From: Aulosira sp. FACHB-615
Lineage (GTDB): Bacteria > Cyanobacteriota > Cyanobacteriia > Cyanobacteriales > Nostocaceae
Direction: 5' to 3'
Assembly: GCF_014698045.1 (NCBI RefSeq)
Contig: NZ_JACJSE010000006.1
Span: 186,001 to 250,000, forward strand
Length of the DNA: 64,000 nt
In this document: piece by piece, positions 1 through 7,891 of the stretch
Numbering within the stretch: position 1 is the stretch's first letter
How the letters are laid out: each line of letters opens with the position of its first letter
The notes under the pieces: generated by a model
Database searches by the model: none
What the model was told of the DNA's origin: nothing
What the model saw: the letters and a program-made list of their open reading frames with translations, nothing else
Position numbers and translations under genes: made by a program

Positions 1-288
1 AAAATATCCAGTTACAGCTTGTTTAAAATATCCCGCCGCTTGCAGTTTTTGTTGTAGTGATGCTACTTGTGAATTTTTTTCGCCTTTTTTTAATGCTTGC
101 GCTGGGTTACTCCAACCCAAAGAACTCAGCCCGAAAGCACAAGAGAGAAACAGCATGAACGCTCCCCGCTTTTCTGGTACCCAGTCGAGTTCCGGATAAC
201 ATAAGTCAGAACCAGCCAGATTTGCCGATTCTGAATTTATAGAGTTTTCGTAGCTTTCAGCTAAATGCAGATAAGCAAGTGTATCCAT
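1..288 (-). CDS. Peptidoglycan-binding domain protein, N-terminal part (runs off window)
   Basis: The gene starts with ATG at 288 on the minus strand and continues past base 1; 96 codons are visible. Residues 1-41 are polar. Residues 42-65 are a hydrophobic stretch ending NPAQA, which looks like a late signal peptide or membrane anchor. From residue 67 the sequence (LKKGEKNSQVASLQQKLQ, then AAGYF) matches the start of a PG_binding_1 repeat, where a KG..G..V..LQ..L..GY pattern is typical. The family uses this module to attach enzymes or structural proteins to murein. What follows the module cannot be seen, so catalytic function is unknown. Confidence 0.75.
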   Translation of the reverse strand, partial: MDTLAYLHLAESYENSINSESANLAGSDLCYPELDWVPEKRGAFMLFLSCAFGLSSLGWSNPAQALKKGEKNSQVASLQQKLQAAGYFKQAVTGYF

Positions 289-908
289 AGTTAGAGAATA
301 CCCAAGATTAAGTCAAATTTAAGACATTTTGTCGCTAGAGTAAATTGATCCACTTTTGAGATGTTTAGAGACTATTGAAATTTACTTACAATCAAGTATC
401 ATATAACACTTTTAATAACTCCGCTAATTCCAACTTATGCAAGATGTAAGTTTGAGTGGTGGCTGTTTGTGTATGTTGACCTCAAGACTGCTAAACTCTG
501 GGTGATACGATTTGGGATTGGAGATGGTGTAATAGTTTCTTGGTAAGCTTGTCAGCTATCCATACTATCGCCATCGCTGTTCCAATGGGTGTGATGAAGA
601 GCAGACCCATGAGGTTACTAAAAACTTAACACTTTATACTGAGAAACGCTATAAAAAGTGACTATCAATTTTTACACTGCTATAGTGATTGTTAGTGAAA
701 AGGTTTAATTTTGCTTAAAAGGAATTAAATATGTTCAAAATTATATTTGCTGTGATGATTATAAGTTTGACGCAGTAAGCCGGTTAATTATTTTTACATT
801 TGCTTGATTGAAAATAGGCTACGCTTTAATACGCTGTGGTTTTATATGGTCAGAGAGCGATCGCACTCACACTAAGTCATATATTTTACTAACAACCTCT
901 AACGATAT
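289..908. other. Intergenic region upstream of the crcB pair
   Basis: 620 bases without a convincing gene. It contains one short minus-strand hydrophobic reading frame (491-610, listed separately). I looked for a fluoride riboswitch because crcB follows. A GGAGATGG string occurs near 519, but the rest of the conserved fold is not recognisable and it lies almost 400 bases upstream of the gene. Confidence 0.5.
491..610 (-). CDS. Possible 39-residue membrane microprotein
   Basis: ATG at 610, stop at 491, 39 residues. The first 19 residues are strongly hydrophobic (MGLLFITPIGTAMAIVWIAD), followed by a basic patch KLTKK and a polar tail. That is the layout of a single-span small membrane protein. 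I see no good ribosome-binding site, and the same stretch could be a decayed fragment of a larger transporter. I do not recognise the family. Confidence 0.25.
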   Translation of the reverse strand: MGLLFITPIGTAMAIVWIADKLTKKLLHHLQSQIVSPRV

Positions 909-1322
909 ATGCTGCAAAATTTGGCGCTTCGTAACTCTTTAGGTATTAGTCTGGGTGCAATAGCTGGCGCACTTTCACGTTATTATCTCGGTTTGTGGTT
1001 CACTCAGCTTTTTGGACAAGTATTTCCTTACAGCACACTGATCATTAATGTCAGTGGCTGTTTTGTGATGGGTTTGTTTACGATGTTGGTATTGGGGAGA
1101 TTAATTGTAATTAGTCCTGAAATTCGACTAGTAGTCACCACTGGTTTTTTAGGAGCTTATACCACTTTTTCTACTTATGAATTAGATGTAGTCAAGTTAA
1201 TCGAAAAACAGAGTTTAGAAATGAGTTTAATTTACTGGCTAATTAGTCCTGTGTTATCGCTGCTGGGTCTTTTATTAGGAAATAAAATAGCTGAAATTAT
1301 CCAGGGTACAAAAGAAGCATAG
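909..1322 (+). CDS. crcB: CrcB/Fluc fluoride channel, copy 1
   Basis: 137 residues, normal for the family, with four predicted membrane spans. Diagnostic signatures are present: GALSRYY at 20-26, the pore-lining Asn in INVSG at 46-50, and GFLGAYTTFSTYELD at 79-93 carrying the phenylalanine-box region. Fluc proteins are dimeric, dual-topology fluoride channels that export fluoride and protect phosphoenzyme-type enzymes. By my count, Lys and Arg favour the N terminus, central loop and C terminus (5 against 3), suggesting N-in/C-in. The partner copy lies tail to tail, 14 bases downstream. No riboswitch was found. Confidence 0.93.
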   Translation: MLQNLALRNSLGISLGAIAGALSRYYLGLWFTQLFGQVFPYSTLIINVSGCFVMGLFTMLVLGRLIVISPEIRLVVTTGFLGAYTTFSTYELDVVKLIEKQSLEMSLIYWLISPVLSLLGLLLGNKIAEIIQGTKEA

Positions 1323-1336
1323 CTTGACAAATTAAT

Positions 1337-1720
1337 TCATAGCATTTTGGCTAATGAAATACCCAATTCTATACTGATAAATCCTAAAATTGGTGTACCA
1401 GACCAGTAAAGTAATGCCGCTTGATAATTTTTAGTGCGTAAGAGGTTAGAGGTGTCCAGCGCGTAAGTTGAAAATGTTGTGTAAGAGCCTAAAAATCCGA
1501 CGGCGATTAACAATGATACGGTAGAATCAATTGCAAACTTGGATACAAGGGTAGCAAAAAAACCCATCAAAAATGCACCTGACACATTAATAAACAAGGT
1601 TCCATAGGGAAAGTTTAGCCCAAACCAGCGCCCAAATAATATGGTTAGGTAATAGCGACTGAGCGCACCTGGGACGGCTCCGAAACTAATTGCTAGAGGT
1701 ACATCAATAATCAAGTTCAT
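1337..1720 (-). CDS. crcB: CrcB/Fluc fluoride channel, copy 2
   Basis: 127 residues, four membrane spans, with the same signatures as the neighbouring copy: GALSRYY at 18-24, INVSG at 44-48 and GFLGSYTTFSTYALD at 75-89. Here charge counting gives the opposite bias (2 in the N terminus/central loop/C terminus against 4 in the other loops), suggesting N-out/C-out. In bacteria with paired crcB genes the two proteins are thought to form an antiparallel heterodimer. The pair is usually tandem; here the genes converge, so they cannot share one mRNA. Confidence 0.93.
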   Translation of the reverse strand: MNLIIDVPLAISFGAVPGALSRYYLTILFGRWFGLNFPYGTLFINVSGAFLMGFFATLVSKFAIDSTVSLLIAVGFLGSYTTFSTYALDTSNLLRTKNYQAALLYWSGTPILGFISIELGISLAKML

Positions 1721-2199
1721 ATATTGAATGGAATAGTCGGAAAATATGCCGCAATGCAGAAGTCAGTTTTTTTCTATAGTTGCATTACTAAACTCGATTG
1801 ATATTGTTGAAACATATAAAATTTTTGAGTTGATTTGTGTCAATCTGAAACAGTTAATCTCCGACAGGGATAATATTAAAGTATAAGAAAAATGCGATCA
1901 TCATGTGAAAAATGTTCATCACTAGCATTAAGTTTTATTGCAATGAGCATTGATCACAAAAACAGCAAGATAGCTAGTTAAGTTGAATATGTGGGGAGAG
2001 AAAGAGATATTTTTAGATGCTGTGGCGAGGATTAATTTCCAGATATCTCTATTAATTTAATCAATCGAACTGTATTAAAGTACGTTTTCGCTGAACTAGC
2101 AATTTGCACTTTTCACCCTCTAGGCAAAGTGGGGTGAAGACAATGACAGGTTTTTCTTCTGTGTCAGCTATATATCCCTCTCCACGGGAGCTTGAGATT
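1721..2199. other. Intergenic region with a 7-bp-stem hairpin at 2112-2138
   Basis: 479 bases between crcB copy 2 and the phosphoribosyltransferase, without a convincing gene. At 2112-2138 an inverted repeat TTCACCC/GGGTGAA encloses 13 bases. It lies 60-90 bases upstream of the next start codon and could be a leader structure or repressor site. No T-run follows, so a terminator is unlikely. A reading frame open from 2104 runs through it but lacks family similarity before residue 33. Confidence 0.4.
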
Positions 2200-2871
2200 A
2201 TGACAAGTAAATTTCGCGATCGCAGTGATGCAGGCAAGATGTTAGCAAAAAAACTAACAGCGTATACTAACCATCCAGATTTGTTAGTGTTGGGTTTGCC
2301 TCGTGGCGGTGTACCCGTAGCTTATGAAATCGCCACCAGCCTGAATGCACCACTAGATATATGTTTAGTCAGAAAGCTGGGTGTACCTGGTCATGAAGAA
2401 CTAGCGATGGGTGCGATCGCGGCTGGTGGTGTGCGCGTGTTAAATTATGATGTCATCAATAATTTGGCTATCGATAGTACCACAATTGACAAAGTTGCAA
2501 CTCAAGAATTGTGGGAATTACAACGACGCGATCGCGCTTATCGAGGCGAGCGTCCCCTCCCAGATATCAAAAATCGGACTGTCATTTTAGTAGATGATGG
2601 TATTGCTACAGGTTCAACCATGCTGGCGGCGATCGCGGTAGTTAAACAACAGCAACCCCAACGACTCATTGTAGCTGTACCAATTGCCGCACCAACAACC
2701 TGCCAACAGTTACAAGCGGAAGTCGATGAAATAGTTTGTTTAGTGATGCCAGAGTCATTGTATGCGATCGGTCTGTGGTATGAAGACTTTTCGCAAACAA
2801 CCGATGTAGAAGTACAGCATTTACTAGCCAAACACTCAGTTATTAACAATGCAGATAAAAGCTACGCCTAA
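2200..2871 (+). CDS. Phosphoribosyltransferase family protein
   Basis: 223 residues from the ATG at 2200, chosen because family similarity begins at once (MTSKFRDRSDAGKMLAKKL) and GGAG lies about 10 bases upstream. The frame is open from 2104, but the extra 32 residues look unrelated. The PRPP-binding motif VILVDDGIATGSTM is at about 129-142, and LGLPRGGVPVA near residue 31 is the usual early loop. Such type I PRTase-fold proteins salvage bases or act in regulation; the substrate cannot be read. The stop codon lies inside the next gene (23-base overlap), so the two are probably translationally coupled. In other bacteria this domain can be fused to a hydrolase like that neighbour. Confidence 0.85.
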   Translation: MTSKFRDRSDAGKMLAKKLTAYTNHPDLLVLGLPRGGVPVAYEIATSLNAPLDICLVRKLGVPGHEELAMGAIAAGGVRVLNYDVINNLAIDSTTIDKVATQELWELQRRDRAYRGERPLPDIKNRTVILVDDGIATGSTMLAAIAVVKQQQPQRLIVAVPIAAPTTCQQLQAEVDEIVCLVMPESLYAIGLWYEDFSQTTDVEVQHLLAKHSVINNADKSYA

Positions 2872-3643
2872 AAACGCACAATCAAAAGCTCAATCGACTT
2901 CCATTAATCATCAGGGTCAAGTTATGAATCCTACACTACTACTCAACGTTGAAGAACAAATAGTCATTGTGGAACTGGCAAACATCAGGCTCAAAGGTGA
3001 ATTGGTGATACCTGCTAATGCTGAAGGACTGGTATTGTTTGCACATGGTAGTGCTAGTAGTCGCTATAGTACCCGCAACCATTATCTCGCCCATATACTA
3101 CGTCAGGAAGCGAAACTAGGAACTTTGTTAATAGACTTACTTACCAAAGAAGAAGAAGCTATAGACCAGCGTACCAAACATTTTCGCAGCGATATTGGTT
3201 TCCTGGGCAACCGCTTAGTTGCTGTCACCGACTGGTTGTTAGCAAATCCCTGCACCAGTCATCTCAAGCTTGGCTATTTTGGTGCAGATACAGGTGCGAG
3301 TGCTGCATTATTAGCTGCGGCTACACGTCCAATGGCTGTAAAAGCAGTTGTTTCTCGTAGTGGACAAACTGATTTAGTCAGTGAAGCCCTAGCTTGTGTG
3401 CAAGCCCCGACTTTGTTAATTATTGGTGGTAATGACTTGCCTATCATCGCTATGAATGAAGATGCACTGGCAAATATTCCCGCATTCAACAAGCAACTAG
3501 AGGTTATTTCTGGTGCAACTCATCAGTTTAGTGAACCCGGAACTTTAGAAGAAGTAGCACGATTGGCAAGTCTATGGTTTAAACATTATCTCAAAGCATC
3601 TGATTCAGGCGCAAGAGATTTACAAGGTATGTCGCTGAATTGA
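2849..3643 (+). CDS. Alpha/beta hydrolase (dienelactone hydrolase-like) with Asp in place of the nucleophile Ser
   Basis: 264 residues from ATG 2849, which overlaps the phosphoribosyltransferase by 23 bases; an internal ATG at 2924 would give 239 residues and is equally plausible. The core reads LVLFAHGSASSRYS (oxyanion side), a nucleophile elbow LGYFGADTGA at 141-150, a catalytic-acid candidate in IIGGNDLP (Asp196) and a His in SGATHQF (His225). The elbow has Asp147 where Ser or Cys is expected (GxSxG); the codon is GAT at 3287-3289. An Asp nucleophile is normal in haloalkane dehalogenases and epoxide hydrolases, so the protein may be catalytically altered rather than dead. Probable operon with the PRTase. 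Confidence 0.8.
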   Translation: MQIKATPKNAQSKAQSTSINHQGQVMNPTLLLNVEEQIVIVELANIRLKGELVIPANAEGLVLFAHGSASSRYSTRNHYLAHILRQEAKLGTLLIDLLTKEEEAIDQRTKHFRSDIGFLGNRLVAVTDWLLANPCTSHLKLGYFGADTGASAALLAAATRPMAVKAVVSRSGQTDLVSEALACVQAPTLLIIGGNDLPIIAMNEDALANIPAFNKQLEVISGATHQFSEPGTLEEVARLASLWFKHYLKASDSGARDLQGMSLN

Positions 3644-3734
3644 AGATTGAGCAGTGTGCAATCAGTTGTCGGTCTTTTTCCCCACTGATTGATTCTCAAT
3701 ACTTTTCGGATAAAGGTTCACTCATTCTAAATTT

Positions 3735-3785
3735 AGATCCCCCCACCTACGGCGACCCCCTTTTTAAGGGGGGTTGGGGGGATCT
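3735..3785. terminator. GC-rich palindrome between convergent genes
   Basis: An AGATCCCCCCACC arm (from 3735) faces GGTTGGGGGGATCT (to 3785), with an inner CCCCC/GGGGG pairing. It lies between the convergent hydrolase and glutathione transferase genes, where a bidirectional terminator would be expected. The C-run/G-run form is also that of a dispersed intergenic repeat common in cyanobacteria. Confidence 0.5.
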
Positions 3786-3842
3786 GAACAAGATTTAGAT
3801 GTTAACCGACATGTATTGGATTGATTCTGACTCCTAAATTCT

Positions 3843-4475
3843 TCAAGCACAGACTTTATTCACATTCGGAAGTGGTTTAACTGCATCCCACCAAACTTGC
3901 AATTTGGGAGTTTGAGCAGTAATCGCCTCATACTCTGGAGTTTGAGAAAGGTAAATAAAAACAGGAATGAGGTAAAAATCGGCAATAGTTAGCTGGCTAC
4001 CGAGTAGATATGGGCTACCAACAGTTATCGATTCAATTGCTTGGATTGCTTTTTGTGCAGGTGCGATCGCATTTTGTATTTGCTCCTTATCTGGCTTACC
4101 ACCGCGAATTGGCACAATCAGACGTTGAATGACAATTTTACTAATCGCAGCAGGATAAAAATAGTTATCAATAATTGTGATAATCTGGCGCATCCGAGCT
4201 TGAAGCATCGGTTCGGATGGGCTGAACTGATTATTGGCAAAGACTGTATTCAGGTAATCAGTAATTGCTGGAGTTTCATAAATTACTTCTCCATCTACTT
4301 CCAATGTTGGCACTTTACCAAAAGGATTTTTGGCGAGGTACTCTGGCGACTGATTTTCACCTTTGAAGATATCAATGTCTTGAACGGTATAGTCTACACC
4401 TGCTTCCTCAAGTAACAATCGGACAGTCCGAACATAAGTACTCAGAGGAGTTCCGTAAACAGTAAGCTTTGCCAT
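3843..4475 (-). CDS. Glutathione S-transferase family protein
   Basis: 210 residues, full length for a cytosolic GST. The N-terminal thioredoxin-like domain starts MAKLTVYGTPLSTYVRTVRL, with Ser/Thr/Tyr candidates for the glutathione-activating residue. It contains the cis-proline motif KVPTL and a glutathione-binding YETPAIT segment (usually ESxAI). The second half is the helical domain, with LTIADFYLIPV (the N-capping LTxAD motif). Family function is glutathione conjugation or peroxide and thiol chemistry; the substrate cannot be inferred. It stands alone, followed by the palindrome at 3735-3785. Confidence 0.9.
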   Translation of the reverse strand: MAKLTVYGTPLSTYVRTVRLLLEEAGVDYTVQDIDIFKGENQSPEYLAKNPFGKVPTLEVDGEVIYETPAITDYLNTVFANNQFSPSEPMLQARMRQIITIIDNYFYPAAISKIVIQRLIVPIRGGKPDKEQIQNAIAPAQKAIQAIESITVGSPYLLGSQLTIADFYLIPVFIYLSQTPEYEAITAQTPKLQVWWDAVKPLPNVNKVCA

Positions 4476-4611
4476 AATTTTGAGATTTTTCTGCCAAAAT
4501 CCAATCAGGACAAAGATACTGTATCAACAAATGCGATCGCGGTGATGGTTGGAAATGAGACAAAAGCAACATTTATACCTGGATTTCTCACAAGAGAGAA
4601 ATCCAGGGGTG

Positions 4612-4760
4612 TGGGAGGGGTGGGAAGTGTGGGAGGGGTGGGAAGTGTGGGAGGGGTGGGAGGATGGTGAAGAAATCTCTCCCCACACTCCCCTCTCTCT
4701 CCACACTCCCCACACTCCCCTCTCTCCCCACACTCCCCTCTCTCTCCACACCCGCTACCC
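4612..4760. repeat. Short tandem repeats arranged as a long imperfect hairpin
   Basis: The left half repeats GTGTGGGAGGGGTGGGAA; the right half repeats CCCCACACTCCCCTCTCTC, so the two halves are nearly complementary. They are joined by a core reading GGATGGTGAAGAAATCTC. The same core and flanking GTGTGGGGA repeats occur inverted at 8697-8780. Reading frames crossing this block encode only low-complexity peptides and are rejected. It resembles the short tandemly repeated repetitive sequences known from heterocystous cyanobacteria. It lies between GST and the radical SAM gene, in the upstream region of GST and downstream of the radical SAM gene. Confidence 0.8.
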
Positions 4761-4841
4761 ATACGTGAGAAATTCGGGTTATAGGGGCGGGTTGAGATGA
4801 TTAACGATGATCTGGGTAAACCCGCCCTGACAAATTAGTAA

Positions 4842-6425
4842 TTACTCAATAAATTCTGGTAGATCATTGGGAGCGCCACAAGCAGAAATATTCCCCGCAA
4901 AATTGACATCTGCCATTAATTCTGGATGTTCCTGCTTGCGTTGATTAATTTGTTCGCGGGTGAGAACTTTGGATTTATCAAACCCTAGCTCAATTTCGGT
5001 GTGCAAACCTTTGTATTTAACCCGTTGGAGATTGTAGAAACTTTTGTTGAAAGTTGTTTTCACAAATGCTTTGAGACACCCTAAAAGATATTTACGCTTA
5101 AATGGGTCTTTCTCAAACCAGTATTCTATTGTTTTACGCAGGTAAAATCGGGCGTAGTTACGTAACACGCCTTTGAGAACTTCTTCCCGTTCCATTGCCT
5201 CCGGTTTCATAATGGGAGTCACAAAGTTATATTGAGAATAATCTCGCACTTCTACGCGATCGCCTAACTCCTCAAATAACTCCGAAAATGGCCAAGGAGT
5301 AAACATATTCCAGTTCACCATATCAGCTTTCCAGTCCAAAGCCATCTGATAAGTTTGCTCAATGGTTTCTGGGGTTTCGTTTTCCAAGCCCATAATAAAT
5401 TGAGCTTCCGCTACCATCCCATTTTGCCGCAGCAATTGAATCGCCCGCTTGTTTTGTTCAATTGTCGTTTCTTTGCGGAACAAATTTAACTTTAGCTGTG
5501 CTGCTGCTTCCGTACCCAAGGAAACATGCACTAGCCCAGCTTGACGATAAAGTGGTAAATCTTCTTCATCCCGCAATATATCTGTCACCCTGGTATTTAT
5601 TCCCCAGTAAACACCTAAATTGCGTTCAATTAATTCGTTACATAAAGCGATAAATTTTGGTTTATTAATGGTTGGTTCTTCATCTGCCAAAATGAAAAAA
5701 CCTACTTGATGTTTTTTGACTAAAATTTCAATTTGATCGACAAATGTCTTGGGACTACTAGAACGGTACTTGCGCCAAAATTTCCATTGAGAACAAAAAC
5801 GGCAAGTAAAAGGACAGCCTCTAGCATAATTAGGCACTGCAACTCGCACATTCAGGGGAGTATAAATATATTTGCTCCAGTCCAACAAACTCCAATCAGG
5901 GGTTAGGGTATCTAAATCTGCAATTGGTGGATGGGCTGGTGTCGCTACAACTTGTCCATTTTCTAAGAAAGCAATACCTAAAATATTGCGTCGTTCACTC
6001 TCGACTGTAGCATTAGCGATCGCTTTCACTAAATTAACTGTAATTTCCTCTCCTTCTCCCCTAATAATGTAATCCACCCAAGGCGCTTCATGGAGGACTT
6101 CATTATACATATAAGTAGGATGAACCCCGCCCATAATTGTTGTTGCTTCTGGGCAAACTTCTTTAACTATCTTGAGCGTTGTTTGCGATTGATAAATCAT
6201 TGGCGTGATTGCTGTCGCCAATACTATATCCGGCTGATATTCAGCAACCATTTGCCTTAAAAGATCATCTGCAATATGGTCGGTCATCGCATCAATAAAA
6301 CGAATATTATTGAAGCCATAAGCTTTTAAAGCTCCACCAACATAAGGAACCCAACTTGGCGGCCAATTTCCGGCAATTTCCGCACCACCAGAATGGTAAT
6401 TAGGTTGAATCATCAGAATCCGCAT
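4842..6425 (-). CDS. B12-binding-domain radical SAM protein, BchE-like
   Basis: 527 residues. The N terminus (MRILMIQPNYHSGGAEIAGNW, continuing PPSWVPYVGG) closely follows the start of BchE, the oxygen-independent Mg-protoporphyrin IX monomethyl ester cyclase, as I remember it. Residues 1-140 form the Rossmann-like cobalamin domain (MGGVHPTYM near 98; no classical DxHxxG). The radical SAM cluster is ARGCPFTCRFCSQWKFW, with Cys204, Cys208 and Cys211. The C-terminal 150 residues are of the BchE type. Cyanobacteria usually rely on the oxygen-dependent cyclase AcsF, so this protein may serve low-oxygen conditions or another reaction. Monocistronic by context. Confidence 0.8.
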   Translation of the reverse strand: MRILMIQPNYHSGGAEIAGNWPPSWVPYVGGALKAYGFNNIRFIDAMTDHIADDLLRQMVAEYQPDIVLATAITPMIYQSQTTLKIVKEVCPEATTIMGGVHPTYMYNEVLHEAPWVDYIIRGEGEEITVNLVKAIANATVESERRNILGIAFLENGQVVATPAHPPIADLDTLTPDWSLLDWSKYIYTPLNVRVAVPNYARGCPFTCRFCSQWKFWRKYRSSSPKTFVDQIEILVKKHQVGFFILADEEPTINKPKFIALCNELIERNLGVYWGINTRVTDILRDEEDLPLYRQAGLVHVSLGTEAAAQLKLNLFRKETTIEQNKRAIQLLRQNGMVAEAQFIMGLENETPETIEQTYQMALDWKADMVNWNMFTPWPFSELFEELGDRVEVRDYSQYNFVTPIMKPEAMEREEVLKGVLRNYARFYLRKTIEYWFEKDPFKRKYLLGCLKAFVKTTFNKSFYNLQRVKYKGLHTEIELGFDKSKVLTREQINQRKQEHPELMADVNFAGNISACGAPNDLPEFIE

Positions 6426-6811
6426 GTTCTACCTACCTTCTAATTTTTATCAGAAGAACAGAGAATTTTACACTTGTAATTTTGTTAGCCTACTTCTAGC
6501 AAGTGCAGAATCACAGAAATATTTATCGTAAGAATCCAGAAGTTATAATAGTTATACGACTCAGGGAAAAGGTAATAACTCAAGGTAGCAATTATGCTTC
6601 TTTCCCCTAACTTCTAGGTTCTGAATTCTTACTCTTGACCGATAAGTTTCTGCTGATTAAAATACAAACACTTGCTAAAGCTTGGCAATCAAATTCTTAA
6701 GAAAAACTTAAAATCAACTAAAAGTTTTTGACTTTCAAATTTAACCCAAGTTAGCTTTCATAACTATATAGTTATGATTTTAAAAGACATAGCTAATTTT
6801 TCAAAACTTAA
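6426..6811. other. AT-rich intergenic DNA, nothing recognised
   Basis: 386 bases between the radical SAM gene start and the MITE at 6812. I see no open frame with family character, no stable hairpin followed by a T-run, and no RNA motif. The first 100 bases should hold the promoter of the minus-strand radical SAM gene. Confidence 0.4.
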
Positions 6812-6940
6812 TATAGGACTCATATTTGATTTATGAAAAAAATCAGTACACCCAGATCAGCCGTCTTTCCTACTTCCTACTCCCCATTCCCTACTCCCTG
6901 CTTACACAACTAGATTCAGGAATCAAACCATATTCCTATA
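6812..6940 (-). mobile_element. MITE, TATAGGAATC family, copy B (129 bp)
   Basis: The outer ends read TATAGGACTCATATTTGATTT and, inverted, TATAGGAATATGGTTTGATT, so the arms are imperfect terminal inverted repeats. The element is the reverse complement of the 129-bp element at 46674-46802, including an internal run of GGGAGTAGG-like heptamers (here CCTACTCCC). There is no coding capacity. TA at the boundaries suggests the TA target preference of IS630/Tc1-mariner relatives; that is inference. A half copy of another repeat (AGGACTTACGCA, 6952-6963) follows directly. Confidence 0.75.
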
Positions 6941-7098
6941 GGCACTTACGCAGGACTTACGCACCAAGATTGTCTGTAAAGATTGGGTGTAAGGGTGTAA
7001 GGGTTTTAGATACATGCACCCCGATGGTTCAGAAGCACAGGTGATCAAGGACGAGAAAGCGCGGCGTAGAATGATTGTGGGAGATTGAAAGGGGCAAA

Positions 7099-7710
7099 AT
7101 GATGTTTCAACCTTTAGTAGAGCCAGTAACTTTTGAAGAATTCCTAGAATGGAAACCAGATAATGGTCGATATGAATTACATAAAGGAGTAATAGTTGAA
7201 ATGCAGCCAACTGGCGACCATGAGTTAGTTAGGGCATTTTTAATTAGAGAACTTAACTTTGAAATTCGTTCTCAGAATTTGGCTTATACAATTCCTAGTC
7301 AAGCATTAGTGAAAGCTGTAGATAAAAAATCTGGTTACATCCCTGATGTTTTAGTATTGAATCTGCCTAATTTAGTGAATGAACCACTTTGGCAGAAATC
7401 ATCTACTGTTTCACAAGCAGAATCAATTCCACTAATAGTGGAAGTAGTTAGTACTAACTGGCGTGATGACTATTTCCTGAAATTTGCTGAATATGAAGAA
7501 ATAGGAATTGCCGAATATTGGATTGTTGACTATGCAGCTTTAGGTGGAAAGCGGTTTATTGGCAGTCCTAAACAGCCAACAATATCAGTTTACACACTAA
7601 TTGAAGGTGAGTATCAAATTACTCAGTTTCGAGGAAGTGACCGAATTCAATCACTTTCTTTTCCAGAGTTAAGTTTGACTGCTGAACAAATTTTTCAGGT
7701 TGTTTTGTGA
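7099..7710 (+). CDS. Uma2 family (DUF820) putative endonuclease
   Basis: 204 residues from ATG 7099, chosen because AAAGGGG lies a few bases upstream; ATG 7102 is equally possible. The family opening is visible: VTFEEFLEWKPDNGRYELHKGVIVEM, here split as VTFEEFLEWKPDNGRYELH then KGVIVEM. The PD-(D/E)xK core is the GYIPDVLVLNLP segment (Asp) and PLIVEVVSTNWRDDYFLKF (Glu and downstream Lys), followed by EYWIVD. This family is greatly expanded in cyanobacteria; a nuclease role is inferred from fold and biological function is unknown. A hairpin follows at 7799-7827. Confidence 0.87.
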   Translation: MMFQPLVEPVTFEEFLEWKPDNGRYELHKGVIVEMQPTGDHELVRAFLIRELNFEIRSQNLAYTIPSQALVKAVDKKSGYIPDVLVLNLPNLVNEPLWQKSSTVSQAESIPLIVEVVSTNWRDDYFLKFAEYEEIGIAEYWIVDYAALGGKRFIGSPKQPTISVYTLIEGEYQITQFRGSDRIQSLSFPELSLTAEQIFQVVL

Positions 7711-7798
7711 GCAATCTAATCAAAATTGCTGCTAGTAAACTTATTAGATAAATTTGCTCTTGTAACAGAGTGAAAACTTCTATCAATGGCTGCATTTT

Positions 7799-7827
7799 GT
7801 TGGGTGTCGTTTCCTCAACCCAACCTT
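7799..7827 (+). terminator. Hairpin after Uma2 gene
   Basis: TGTTGGGT pairs with AACCCAACC around an 11-base loop and is followed by TTTTATTTT. This fits a weak intrinsic terminator for the gene ending at 7710, although it lies 90 bases downstream. TTGGGT/ACCCAA hairpins recur at 10838, 42834 and 46841, so this may also be a dispersed repeat. Confidence 0.5.
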
Positions 7828-7891
7828 TTATTTTAGCGGCTGTTGACAGGTAGGGCGATCGCACTGCTCCTATTTTAGCCTTGCTACATTA

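Noticed and set aside
505..620. Possible fluoride riboswitch ahead of crcB (GGAGATGG string)
   Set aside because: Only the first conserved bases match; the pseudoknot and downstream conserved segments are absent, and it is nearly 400 bases from the gene.
2538..2849. 103-codon frame antisense to the phosphoribosyltransferase
   Set aside because: Shadow of a well-supported gene on the opposite strand.
4612..4760. Possible CRISPR array
   Set aside because: Units are short and contiguous with no unique spacers, and no cas genes are present anywhere in the window.
4505..4800. Three overlapping open frames, rich in Gly/Glu/Cys/Trp or Pro/Ser/His
   Set aside because: They are translations of the tandem repeat block on both strands; low complexity and no family character.
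7619..7864. Minus-strand 81-codon frame
   Set aside because: Overlaps the Uma2 gene end and its hairpin; no similarity or start signal.
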